A DNA stretch of 64,000 nt from Hymenolepis diminuta (lineage: Eukaryota; Platyhelminthes; Cestoda; Cyclophyllidea; Hymenolepididae), in contig CAADRB010000039.1 in assembly GCA_900708905.1 (NCBI GenBank), forward strand, positions 821,599 to 885,598, in the 5' to 3' direction. Of this stretch, positions 26,746 to 39,485 are shown piece after piece. Under the pieces are notes generated by a model that was not told the DNA's origin, ran no database searches, and saw only the letters and a list, made by a program, of their open reading frames with translations. Position numbers and translations under genes: made by a program. The first letter of the stretch is position 1; each line of letters starts with the position of its first letter.

Positions 26746-27524
26746 CTTTGAAACCACGCAGAATAAACCCCCTACGTTTCAGAATGAATATTTAACCTTA
26801 GCAAAAAGCGACCTTCAAAATTCTTGATCGATTTAAATACAGACCTTTGTTTAATTATCCAAAAATCACCAAATAAAATGAAAAATAAATACTGCTTAAC
26901 CTACTAATAGTATTTGTTCTGCTTCATAATACTGCATATGTTAAATGAATATTTTCCATTTGTTAAGTATATAATATGTGTATTTTTGCACAAATACGTT
27001 TATGAATGAATAACTAGGAGAATTCTTTATACAGGAAGTACTTCTGCAAACTATTTTTGCAGTTTACTACATTTTCATAAAAATAATGAGGTTCGAAATG
27101 TGTGCTTTTAATAATAATCTGGACCTCAATTTATTATAATTATTTGCCATTTGATTTTAATTGTAAATCTCTTTACATAGTTATATATAAATATAAACTA
27201 GTGCTTTAATCTCTCGACATTTGACTATTGGAGAATAAAATAACGTTGGTAGAGCTCAGAATATATGGTCGCGAACACTACTAATACGGTCAACACTAAT
27301 CTAATAGGCATTCATCCTCTGTAGCCTTGCAATTTATAGTCATTGTTTATAAAAATTATTCATTGAAAAAATTCAGCACTATTATAAGCACTTCCAAATA
27401 GCCCAAAAATACGCTCATAATTTTGTATGACATCACAGGTATTAATTGCGGTTTAAAATCCCTAATATCGTTGTCATTTTTTAAAAATGGAAATTAAAAA
27501 ATACTTTCTGTACTGTTATGGTCG

Positions 27525-27835
27525 AATCTTCTCTGTAAAATACCGTAGCCGACCCTTAGAGGCCCTAATGAAATTTCATTAGTTATAAATACGACCCGAC
27601 AACACAAAACGAAAAATATCAGCATGTTAAAAGAAAAATCACATTTTCGTATCGATAGATCGATTTATATTATGCGTCATTTGCAACAGTAAGGTAAATA
27701 AATTCGACTGAATTATAGGGAATTAAATGAAGCGTAAATTAAAAGGTGAAAGGCGAAGAATCACACTGCAAGAATTATTTTTGGGAAAGATATTACTTTT
27801 CTATTTGTAGCTGCTATATATTGAATATTTTTACA
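27525..27835. repeat. dispersed repeat family A, copy 2
   Basis: Collinear with 11600-11905 in the same orientation: TTCTCTGTAAAATACCGTAG, CCGACCCTTAGA, ACGACCCGACAA (27591-27602), TTTTCGTAT, GATTTATAT, CATTTGCAACAGTAAGGTAAAT, TAGGGAATTAAA and GAATTATTTTTGGGAAA. It is diverged by substitutions and small indels. Confidence 0.75.
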
Positions 27836-28793
27836 CCTTTTTAAGACTGTTTCAGGTAGCTAGAAATAAATGGGTGAGAAAAATTTCGTTTCTCTTATCA
27901 AAGGGAAAAGTTTTGATCGACTATGCTTATTTTTTCCAGAAGCGCAAATTCCAAAATTCTTAAATAATTGGCACCTGAAACCCATAATAAGGTTTAAAAA
28001 TATTATCCAGGCCTTCGATTCGGGAAGATGAAAATTTTTCAATTTGATTAAAATCGGAACAAAACGAAACAAATAATGCATGATTTGAGTACAAGTGACT
28101 AAATAACCATAAATTAGCTTCTAAGCATACACTTAAAAACAGGTGATGCTTAGAAGGGGTTAGTATCTATGTATCTCATTTCGGCCTCTAATTATCACTC
28201 AATGAATCTCCTAAATTCTACTATTTTTCTTCAAAATCAATATAGAGAATAGAGGTGATCGTAACAAAAAGGTTTATCAGCTGGATATTTTGAAGAGAGA
28301 AAAGAGAAGACCTTGGAGGATTGAATGGCTCATGATTACTTGTGGCTGTGTTGGGGAAGTGGAGATACCGACGGTGATACGTATTTTACGCAAACAGTAT
28401 AAAGAGTTCAAGAAATAACATGAACAAATAATAAGGTCTTTTTACATTGCTAGTCGTTTAGGCCACTAAGACTCAGTAAAAACTTCTCATCGGTTTAAAA
28501 CTCTAATTTTAAACCACGGAATTATTCATAATGACCTTGAGAATAGCTTGAGGTCAAGTAAGAGCATTAAGTTTTCCAAGTTCTGCAGTGAGCGCGTAAT
28601 GACTCCTTAATTTAGTAGATTTCAGTTAACGGCGAGCGAGTCATTACAGCAAGAAATCGGTGAGCCTCATTAACAATATCTCATCTCATCATACTGAGAC
28701 ATCGATCTTTCAACATATAAATCGCCCACGAAGAAGCATTAATATGTATACCTAATATTTTTATCGATAAACTGGAGTGGTTTTCACTACCGT

Positions 28794-28875
28794 CCCCAAA
28801 TTGTTCCCTTTTTGGGGTAACTTGGTTTACACCTTCCGTGTGGCCCCGGTTAACTTCACATTACATTGAAGTTAA
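28794..28875. repeat. two adjacent perfect short hairpins
   Basis: CCCCAAA (28794-28800) pairs with TTTGGGG (28811-28817). TTAACTTCA (28850-28858) pairs with TGAAGTTAA (28867-28875) around an 8-base loop. They lie in a locally GC-richer island. No role is known. Confidence 0.5.
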
Positions 28876-31800
28876 GTAATTTGCCTGCCCGAAAACGGTA
28901 AAAATTTCAACTGAATAACAATCTTTAATTCAGAAAATTTTAATAAATTTTACCACTACCGGTACTGAATACCAAAAACTTTGCTGATGTCTATGGCTGA
29001 AAACAAAAAATTTAATTTACAATTCCTTATTTTATTTTCATTTTAAAATTACGCTTTTAACCTAAGTATCATCAGTATTATTCTTTATTTAGGTACCGTG
29101 GAATCTACAATCGCTTTGATAAGTGCCAATTTTAACAGGACTGACAGTTGACGAATTACAGGAATGAAATAGCTTGCATTTTTCCGACTGTGTTCATCTT
29201 CCAAATTCAACGATTAAAGATAAGGGATTCTTAGCATTTTTGGGTTTTCAGCACTGTATTTTACAAATGTAGGTAAAAATTTGGTCATCCAAAGGAGTAA
29301 ATGTTTCCTATTTCTTTTTCGATATGTGCTGCTCAAAGTAAGGTCATTTCTTAAAGACTAATAAGTATTCCAGGTCTAATATGGTTCGATTTCACTCCTA
29401 ATCCGACATCAAAATTTTATAATTTCTCCAAATTTATTGACAAAATATTAGTGTTTGAAAGATAACGTAATGGTTTTCATCAAGGAATTCTAGTCCATCC
29501 GTTGATGCTCTAATGAGAAATTGAAGAAACCGTAAATTCAAATCAACGCGCTATTTTCCATATTTTTAATCGAAACCGCACGTCTACGAAAATCTTTATG
29601 CCTATTACTCATTTTTTGAATTCGATTTCACTTTTTGTATTCTCAGGGTTTACAATTATCGATAGCAGTCGAAGTCTGACAACCCCTCAATGTGGTATGG
29701 ATTTGTAGAGGTAGGTTTTAATGGTAACATTCAGTCCCATACTCGGTGGCACTTGCTAACAGAAAGAGAAGAGAAAGTGAACGAATGCCACAAAATACAT
29801 CTTGCCATTCCACCATATATGTTGAAAACCGAGTGGAAGAAAACCGTTAGTATGTAACTGGAATGCCACAATATGAATTAATCTTAACTTCTTTGAAACT
29901 AAACAGTTAATGAAGAATTTATAAACTCTATACTAAATGACCGATTTAGTCATTAAACGTCATAATATTGGAAAATTTCGGTTTGAAACTCAAAATAGTG
30001 TTGTCAGCGTTTCAAGCAGAGGAAAATTGAATGGCTCAAAATAAACTTATATATGTGATTACGAGCATTCATTTTTAAAACATTTATATCTCTTATTTTT
30101 TGTGAAGAATTTCCCATTCGTTCCCGCTTCCAATTTTCCTGCGATATGTCCTTATTCAACCCAATTCCTTTACCACTGATTGCCTCCATGACGGACTATT
30201 GGCTCGAATTAGATAGGCTTAGTTCTTCCAGCATTATTAAAAGTTTTAATTTACTTCATATTTTATAATGACAATATGGTCACTATTAAATGCTACTTCT
30301 GCTTGGACTCCATTAGCTCAGCTGATTCAAGTTATAAGGCTCTCAAGGTACATAATAATTTAATCACCCAAGTCTCATTAATAATATCCTTTTCCACTTC
30401 ATTTAAAAATATGAGTTGTGGGATTGGCTGTTTTTTGAGTTCACATAGTGTATTAATAACACGAGTTTGAAATGGCAATATTACTTCTTGAAGAGAAGAA
30501 ACAGGGTGAAACTTGAAGATTTTTTGATCTAGAGTAGTGGTTTGTGATCAGCCTTCATCTCCCAAGAACTTATGGACTTGAGATATTTGGCGGCAATGTT
30601 TACGTTTGGAAATTATATAATGAGCAATATTACTTATTCAATTTCACAGGCTTTTAACTAATCAGTTCTAAGTCGTTTGAAGAATTGAAGATGTGCCAAC
30701 CTAGCGACTGTATCAGCCACAACGTTAGGTGGTAACCCAAAAAGAAAATTGATCGTAGAGCAAACAACTAGGAGGCGTGAACTCCAGAAATACTCAACTG
30801 CGAGGTTCCATGCTAGAGAGAGTAGTGGCCATTGTGGTAAGATGGTCGCTTTCTGACCTCTGAACAATTTTAAATTTCTTTGTCCATCTTACTCTCTTTC
30901 ATTCAATATTGCTTTATTTTTGGGATATTCTTTGATAAATACTTTAACTATGCTTTTTACATGAGCATACATCTCGAACTGCATGAGTTTTTAAGGTTGG
31001 GAAATGACATACTTCCATCTTCGTAATTATAAAGCGAAGATCTGCAGCTAGTTCAAATCAAATTAACGACTTATTAACTGAAGCACACCAAAAAAAATAA
31101 CTGGATTCCAGCTTTTTTACCTTCGTCTGGGTCTTATTCCATAACAGAAATATGTGTAAATAAGTGCAGAATACAGCGACTAAGAAATTACTGATTGATT
31201 GATCAATTCTCTTCCAGCCAGTGTGGAGCATCTAAGAGACATCTAGTTGGCGGCAAGCTAAAGTTTAATAGATTTAATTAATTTCCATTAAGCATTTATG
31301 CATGTCACTCAGCCAATCGTATTGAAAATAAACAATTTTAATGCAAATATGATTCTTAAACATGTTTATGAGGTGCCTGTCTTGGGAAGATTGTTAAATT
31401 AAGCACTTCAAATATAAATATAATTTATTCCATATTTTATAGACAAAGAATGCCTCCACTAGTTTAAAAAGTATCAAAGTTGCATGAAATAGATAGTCTC
31501 ATAAGAATTCAGATTTGAATTTCAAATTTCCCATTTATATAAAATGAGTGTTCCTATACCGTTCGGAAAAGTAAGATTCCGTACTCAGAAAGCTTGAAGA
31601 ATATTAATCCACGTTTGCCGTGTGTCACCTCGCTAAAAAATTAAATCAAAATAAATTAATATTTAATTTTTATTTAGTTAATTGTCCCCATATAGTTTCA
31701 AGGAAAATACAGTTAAGCATTACTAATCGCACAGTTTTTGGGCGTATTGGCACATGTTTAAATAACTCATGATTTATTTTGCAATTATTTTATTGAGCAA

Positions 31801-32122
31801 TTTGACTATTTAAAAATTGTTCCAAAGGAATCTTTACTGTAAACTCAGTATTTTAAATTAAATTTATATTTTACTTTCTTAAATAAAACATACTTCTATT
31901 TATATTGTTTAAACATTGCAAATCAGGTGAAATTTAGGAATGCGAAAATTATGAGGCTACTTTGTAGCAAAGAACGTAAGGGTAATCTTTTACGTATTTT
32001 TGAAGAGTAATAATATTTTCATTTAAAATGATGTATGCAGCTAGATTACATAATATGCGTAGTAGTTACCATTGAATATGTATGGCCAATGCAAAGATTC
32101 AGAGTTTGAAAAAGGTTCTTAC

Positions 32123-32313
32123 CTTCCAAAGTTGCTACCAACGATGCAATGCCAATTTCCCGAGTACTTTTTAAGCATTTCACTCCTAATAAAGGAGGCG
32201 ATTTCCTGATTATCCCCGCCGTTTTTGATGGCAGCGAAGGCCACCTCCACAGCAAATTGCTGCATGTCATCGTTCATGTCAGTAGCCTTGACTTCGGCTC
32301 TTCGGTGAGGCAT
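32123..32313 (-). CDS. dynein light chain (LC8 type), first exon only
   Basis: LC8-type light chains are small dimeric hub proteins of dynein motors; flatworms have many copies, several in the tegument. The exon starts at the ATG at 32313 and reads MPHRRAEVKATDMNDDMQQF, with a later AFAAIKNGGDNQEIASFIRS and KKYSGNWHCIVGSNFG block. This aligns with LC8 through the WHCIVGxNFG motif. It ends in phase 2 at a GTAAGA donor (32122-32117). The remaining roughly 25 residues (the YVTHETKH...LLFKSG part) should be in a second exon, which I could not find down to 26746. Either it is diverged or missed by eye, or this is a broken or incomplete copy. A partial gene is certain; whether it functions is open. 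Confidence 0.8.
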
Positions 32314-33059
32314 GGCTAGCTAATGCGGTCCTCGAATTATGAATTGTGCTTTCTCGCTCTAGCCCACTTTAAGACTCTCACTGAAATTCATTCAATCTTT
32401 GCAATGAGGTGTAACTTTGGAATTGGCATAGACTCACTGTGCATTTGAGGAGCCAATGACGATTCGCAGTGTTGATATTGCGTTTTCTAGCGAACCTATT
32501 ATAGTTTGAGCAATCGTCGAGCTTATCACGCAATCTATGCGCCGTAATGTATTCTGATTGAACAAGTTGTACTTTACGTAAGCTTTCCTATGAATATCGA
32601 TAGTGAATTTAGCCAAGTCTTAACCTAGGGAAATATAATAAAATCGTGAAAAAAGGACCAGCCATCTTGTTATAGATGGACACTGAACCATTTCGAGTTC
32701 AAATAATGTTAGAAGCGTAGTCTAATTATATATTAATTTGAGGACTTTTACAGGTAAGGCAATGTGGAATGGAATGGCACTAAGATCTATATGAATAAGA
32801 AAGGTGGTAAGATAGACTATGAAGGAATAAAGGATATAGAGATGAGAGGCAGCAGCATCTTTCCACAATGGTCACTGCCCTCTATTGTAGTCGGTCCAAG
32901 CTTCTCATTGGTTCGTTGTACACCTATGTTGATCAGTTGGCTGGTAAGTGTCTCTGAACTGGCAGTTGAAGTTACTAACTTAGCAGTTAATACTTATTTT
33001 CCTCTGCTTAGTTTAATGTCACCGTAGAAGGTTAAAACCAAGGGTCACTAAGTGTAAAG

Positions 33060-33230
33060 CTACAGAAAGTAAGAAGAAAAGCGTGACTTTACTTTAATGA
33101 GACCTATCAGAGAGAAAGAGAGAGGACTACAAGAGCAGAAGGTAGAAAGAGTAGCAGAGAGAGGAGCTGGCTGAAAGATCAGACCGTAGGAATTGAGGGG
33201 CCGGAGCTGGAGAGACGCCGAGTAGATTCC
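33060..33230. repeat. GA-rich low-complexity tract
   Basis: Purine-rich on the plus strand, with repeated GAGAGA, AGAAGG and GAGAGGAG blocks. Low complexity; no coding signal. Confidence 0.6.
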
Positions 33231-34980
33231 CCTTAGAAAACAGGTGACGTCAGAGTCCGGCCAGGGCAAAGATTACGCTGAGTATTTATCAGTAATCTCT
33301 AGGCCATCAAAAAAATTAAGAGTGGAATAAGGATCCAGCTGTAAAGGTAGGAGAAGATACACATGGTCATTAGGGAGTTGAAAGATGATGAGCCTTAATT
33401 TTTATCGAATTGTTGATAGACGGGCCGATGTATGTCTCGCGATAAGACCTGTAAGGCTGATAGTGATTTGAATAATTACCAAGCTGTCTAAAAATGTTAA
33501 CTTGGGCTCTAGAAATAATCAATCATTAACAATTCGTATAAATTTAGTTAGGAAATTATTTTTAGATCAAACATTCTAAATGAATACGCATTATTATCCC
33601 TTTATTGACATTTATATATCCCGCCGCGTTTAAACTCTTCGAACGTTTTCTATGGCGCGGATCCATATAAGATGGAAAAATTGCTGTTATTGAAAATTAG
33701 TTTGATTTGTGTGATTACAGAGATATTGACACTCGGGTAACTTCAAGTAACTACGTACTAGTCATCGGCATGCCCGCTAGATGTTTAAGGTATACATCAT
33801 CAGGAGCATTTTGCTGTACTTTTAATTTTAGTATTGCTACTCATACCAAATAGAAATATTATTTTCTTAATCACGAAAAAGGACCAAAATCCAGAGAAAT
33901 GTAAGAAGTTCAATAATGGTAAAGGAGAAGGAATGGAACTCCGAATAAAAGCCGGTCTTGCACCCATTGAATTTCGGATTAATCAGGTGGTCCGCCTTGC
34001 GATATGCACTTATACCCTAAAGTAGTCAGGTTCCTCTATTTTCATTTCTGGTCAAAGGATTTTCTGTGTGAAAAACTAAAGATTGATCTCTATTGTTGTA
34101 TGTATTTTTGTACAAATTTATATGTAGTACCTAATTTCATTGAATTAATGATTGGTTATCGATATTGGTGGCAGAGCACTAACGCAAATTCAAGCTTATG
34201 TGATTATCAAACTGTGATTTGTAAAAAGTGTCTCTGCACTCTGAAGTTAGCATATTCATTCACACTTTTCAAACGGCAAATGGAGAATAGGCTAGTCAAA
34301 TTTCCGTAACGTCAGTAGAGCGTAAATATTAAAATTATAACTTCATATATACTTGTTTTCCAGTTACCATCGATCCCAATCCGGTAGGAAAAATATTTTT
34401 TGTCCTTTGTATTTTCTATTTTCGTAGTGAAACAGATGAGAAATCAACAGGACAGGAAGAACGAAATAGTTCCAACCAATAGAAAACCGATACGAACATT
34501 ATTGAATCAACAGTGACTCAATAACAATGTCTGCAGGCGTGGGAATCTGTTTAGGAAATTTATTCCCAGTTACGATCAAATATTTACTTCATGATAAGTT
34601 GTCCTCAAAAGAATTTCAAATATCCTAATGAAACTGCGAAATATTCCATATTTGTCCAATACTATCCGAATAGAAGTTAAAAATAGTATCAAGCACCTGA
34701 TCTGGATGGTTAGAATAGATAAATGACATAATCAATAGATCGGTAACACTTGAATATTGAAGGATGAATCTCTAAACGTTTCCATAATTTTTATCTAGGT
34801 CATCACTAATCTCTAAGACCTAATTATCTCGACTTCACAGTGGCGCCTGAAATGTTTGACTCTACTGCAACCCCAAGTTCTCCTTAGAGAACCATAGTGA
34901 GCCCTTGAGTGATTTATTTTAATTGGTGGGATAAGTTAATAAAGTAGTCCCTAAATGAACGCCGGTGCTACAATCACATT

Positions 34981-35120
34981 TACCGGTTCTTTCGTTTCCC
35001 TCTCGTCCTCTCTATCCCTCATCTCTCTTTTACACTCTTAAATCCTCATCGTGATTTATTAAACACTGGCATGCGCAACTTTTGTGTTCCACTTTAGAAC
35101 TATCGTTTGCTGTTGCTAGC
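34981..35120. repeat. dispersed repeat family B, copy at 35 kb
   Basis: Pairs with 42001-42170 in the same orientation. It has a CT-rich 5' half, then the exact 13-mer AATCCTCATCGTG (35041-35053), then GTTTATT/GATTTATT, TTTGTGTTC-ACTTT, GAACT and GTTGCT/GTTAC blocks in the same order. Confidence 0.65.
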
Positions 35121-35654
35121 TGCCAGGTCTTAGTAAATACTCCTACAACATCAAAGATAAGGATCCACTCAGGGGACTAGGATTGAAATAGTGAAGTGAA
35201 ACAAAGTGAAACATTTCCACAAGATGCAAAGTTTAAAACCAAATTACTCCAAAATTTAAATGAAGTAAGAGCCATTCAAGACCCAGAATGCATTCTCTAT
35301 TTCTATCCGACCCCACAAACACTTTTGCTGACAGCTCTCCTCGTTTACATACTTTATCACACTTTGAACACATAGATTGTTCATTCACTATGTATAACTG
35401 TAAAAGCATCACTTCTGAACGAAGAAAAACAAAGAGAACTTTATACTTACTTGACTGGTAGCAGTGTAATAATATTTCACTGTAAAATTTCATTTGGAAA
35501 TAAAATTTCAAGTTGTAATGCTACTTACATCAGCATAAGTAGAGCATTCGCCGTTATTATTGGCGATGCAGCGTTAGGAGCTCGAATTTGCATGCATCTA
35601 CGTCTGCATTTATGATCGACAATAAGTAATAAAAGGCGACTAACACAAAATGCC

Positions 35655-35880
35655 ATGTCTTCCTCTCTCTCTCTCTCCTCTCTTTTTATGTTCACCGAAA
35701 CAATAAAATACGCGAGAGGAGAGGATGTAGCACAGTCGACGGCGTGGCGTGTGAAAATTCAGCTCACACATCCTCATTGACATTTTGACGTGCGTGTGTC
35801 CGTGCGCAATCCATGTGTCGCTCACGCTTTGATGTCTCTCTCTCCTTGTGACCACAGCTACCTCTCATTCTCTCCTCTCT
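35655..35880. repeat. CT-rich tract with (CT)n microsatellite
   Basis: CTCTCTCTCTCTCTC near 35663-35680, followed by further CT-rich blocks up to 35880. Low complexity; likely polymorphic. Confidence 0.7.
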
Positions 35881-37199
35881 TGTGGCTGTCTTACTGAATG
35901 CGAAGACTGAAAGTAAAGACTTTGTCATACATTATATTTAAGGAAGATTAAGATTTCGTGGTTAGTAAAGCACTGAAATGTTGGGTTTTACAAATCAATA
36001 GGAAATCATTCATAGGATTTCAGCACTGCTTTGTAAATCAAATTATTACACAGGATACTTAAACACGAATTAAGTTGAAGATTATCATACGGCAGGAAAT
36101 CTGGACTTCTTCACCATAACTTTGAAAACGGGTGTGGTACCACCATCAGTGCAGACGCAATATGATGGCATAATATAACTTTAACTATGATCATATTTGA
36201 CAACAATATCTAACTGAGAACTTACGCATATTTTAGAAGGGGAAATCTTAAGACAATTCCCATGGCTTACAAGTTATACAGTAATACCCTGAGTTTACCA
36301 TCTCAATCTCTCTTTTGGTACAGCTAAGACACAGTTTGCATCAATAAAGTTTTCTTATGAATAGACAAAGGCGGGCTTAAATCCGGTTGAAGCTTTGCTT
36401 CTTTAACATTTTCGAGGCTGCTTTAAATAGCAGTCAACTACATTTCCGTTGCCATTCGCACAATCAGAATACCTTGGTCCTGTCCCTCAGACAGGTTATT
36501 GCCTGAATACACGAATTTTATCACTCGACCATCTAAAGTACATTGAGTCCGGACAACCAAATCATAAAAAGATCTATCGATACATAGTGAGAGGGTGGGT
36601 GAATTTTCGCTCCAGAAAGTGCAAATGGTCATTCTTTTTTCGAATGACTTCTGTGCTTTAACGGGCAAAATAAAAGATATTTTCTGGTGAATGGTGAGGA
36701 TATCTGGTGCATGCTGACAGTGACGTAAGATACTTCACTTCAAGACACAAGGAGATCTGGAGAGCCAGGCGATGAAACTTATGATACAAAATGATAACAT
36801 TGATTTTTTAAATTTAATTAAATAGTGATTTGTAATAATCCTAAAAAGTAATTTATACAGATAAATCACTCCTTCATTTAAAAAACCACAACATTACACT
36901 CGTCATTCAAACTTGTATTCTTTCAAATGAGCGTATTTTGCTATCAGAAGACTTTAAACCAATTTATGAAACAGATAATCTACGGAAATACGTTTCACGA
37001 AATACAATTATTCGTGAAAATCATCACTGACTGTTCTTCAAAACTCAGCTCCAACCGTATGTAACACCACAAATATTTTAAAATGGGCTGAATGAGACCG
37101 ATTACTGTACCAGCTGAAGAGAAATCCTTTCTTTTCAGAAGCACTAGTAAATTTAATCTTTTACAAATTCCTTTCTCCCAATCCGCTGTGTATTTTTGA

Positions 37200-37390
37200 G
37201 AAGAACATTTGACTATTGTAGATCAGATTTACCCAGTGAGAACTGTACTAAGCTCTGTAATTTTTGAAATGACCTTGCTGTTCTCATCTACCTCTTCACG
37301 GCCGCAAGAAGAGACAAATGAGTCAATGACATGACTAATTAGCCAATTTAATCTGTTGGTCGATAAGTCCTCAATTTCACCGAAATGTAC
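37200..37390. repeat. dispersed repeat family C, copy 1
   Basis: Contains TTCTCATC, GCAAGAAGAGACAAATGAGT, and then ATGACTAATTAGCCAATTT. Copies at 41490-41600 and 48010-48110 carry the same blocks in the same order and orientation. Further weak similarity to the 48 kb copy continues to about 37540 (ATTCCATACTGGATTAT against GTTCCATCCCCCACTGGATTAT). Confidence 0.6.
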
Positions 37391-39435
37391 TCATCTAGAA
37401 AGTTAGGGATTGAATCGGGAAAATCGAGCTCTGGAACAATTAGACACCACAAAGCGAATCATACCTCATGAGTAAGCTTTGATATCTGCCCAAATTTGAC
37501 CCCATATTTCATTCCATACTGGATTATTCTGCTAGTTTGGTTGTTAGGATGCTTCCCCTTGTTTAAATTTGGTCAATTTTTTCCCCATTGCCATAGTTAA
37601 TAATAATTATATTAGAAGATTTAAAGTAAGAACCATTTGAAGGACTGCAATTTTTAAGCTTTAGACTTGATACCTTCATGTGACGGGCAAAAAGACAAAG
37701 TTGTGGAGAGCATTCTCTTAACTTTCAATGGATCTTATTATTTGAGGTCGATGGCTCGACTCCAAAATATCAAACCAGGTGTTGTCTTTTGCCTAAATAA
37801 TTCCAAAGACATCAAATCCTACCAAGAGGATCTGAATTAAAGACGGCTAAAGTCGCATACTCAAGCTCTTATTTACACCATAAACCGCAGTTTCTATAGT
37901 GTCAGTATCCGTAAGGTCACGGGCGTTGGTATTTAGTCGTCGCGTTAATTTCCACCCCCATCAGTCTAGGGGTCAGTCTACGGCTTTGAAGTAAACCGAA
38001 GGTGATACACTTTTAATGCACAACCGGGGCTTTGGCCGCGCAATTTCTTTTTAGCATACGGGCATGTATTTATATGCGAATTCTCGGCGATTTGGTAAAA
38101 TTTCGGCACACTACAAAGGAATTCTCAGTAGGTTGTTGTGGTCATTTTCGCCATAAGTAGAAAGGAATTACAACTGTACAAGGGAACAGTTAGTTGGTGA
38201 GAAAATAACTAGATTTCTGGGATGAAGATCTCATTAAATAGATGTCAATTTTACTATTGTACTTTAGGTAATCTGATTATGTTGGCAGAATCTCTATTAA
38301 TTTCGGAAATTAATAGTGAAAAAGCCAAAAATGGGTTGAGTTTCGAAGAGATATTTTTAATTATAAAACTGTTAATGAAATTTTTATAAGAGATATTATT
38401 TGTTAATAAATTAAGAAAAATAAATGAGAATGGTTAGAATGTTGGAGAGATTTTAGCTAATGTCGAAATGCAAATTTCAGCTTATATTAATTGAAACACA
38501 CCACGGAAATGAAGATGAAAGAGGTGCTGCCATCCATTTCTCTCTTTCAACACTTTAAGATGCAGGATTTCTCCTTATTCTGGAAAAAATAGATCGGGTT
38601 AATGGAATGTGACAAGTGTTTTCAAACCCACATTCATGGAAACCTGTCCAATTTCTCCCACTTGTACCGAAACAATCAGACGGAACGAACTTCTCAGGTT
38701 TTCTGAATTTGAAAAGGCCAATGAGCTGCAATTAAACCCCTAATTTTCAAGAACGAAATTTTCTTATTTACTTTCTTTTCTCTTCAGTGAAAACATTATT
38801 AAAAGCAGTATATCATTACACTCAAATAGTTGTGTTAATCGATCATTTATTGTTAGTATTATATGCTAATAACATATATGTCCGTTTATTACCAATAAAT
38901 ATTGCATAGTGATAAGCGAAGGGGAAATATTTTCCACACAAGGTGGGGGATTCGGATCACAGGATTCGGAATAAGTACTTCTCTTCTCAGTCTGAAGAAC
39001 AAATGCTGCTGCCTTTCAACCGATTGTCTGAAGGACTCGCACTGAATCCGTGGTCACCATTAAGGATAGCATTCTGATATGTGGTGTTTCAATCAACCTT
39101 GTCTTTTATAGGACTTAATATAACGTAAAAGTAGACACTGGAAGTCCTTGTTGATCATTGCGTCTGAGTAATAGTGATCCTGTCGATAGCGCAAAAGAAT
39201 TCTATTCCGCGAACATTCCAATACAGTTTGTAGCTTCGTGTTTCACCGTTTTCACTCGAATTCCCTTAGAGTGGAGATTCGCACTATTGGGGACGAGAAC
39301 TGACGTTTTTAGCTGTTTTAGCAATGACAGCCCGGTCAAACCATAGACTCGATTGGCGTCTTGATCGATCTGCTTTAAACAATGAATTTGTGAGCTATCT
39401 TTTTAATTGTCATTGAAATCTGATTACTCAAGGGA

Positions 39436-39485
39436 GGCCTTTGGGCAAGAGAACTGGAAAGGCATTTCATATCAGCCCAAAGGCC
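39436..39485. repeat. 11-bp perfect inverted repeat
   Basis: GGCCTTTGGGC (39436-39446) and GCCCAAAGGCC (39475-39485) flank a 28-base spacer. Such an arm length is notable in AT-rich DNA. It could be a miniature element core, a structured RNA or chance. Confidence 0.6.

Larger units (their letters stand above)
26746..32118. other. intergenic region, gene-poor
   Basis: About 5.4 kb between the start of the phosphorylase gene and the dynein light chain exon. It holds repeat family A copy 2 and two hairpins at 28794-28875. I searched it by eye on the minus strand for the missing dynein light chain second exon (YVTHETKHF, IYFYIGQ and LLFKSG equivalents) and found none. Confidence 0.55.

Noticed and set aside
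36438..36668. Pair of overlapping open frames on opposite strands near 36.5 kb.
   Set aside because: No recognisable domain, no splice-linked neighbours and short length; treated as chance.
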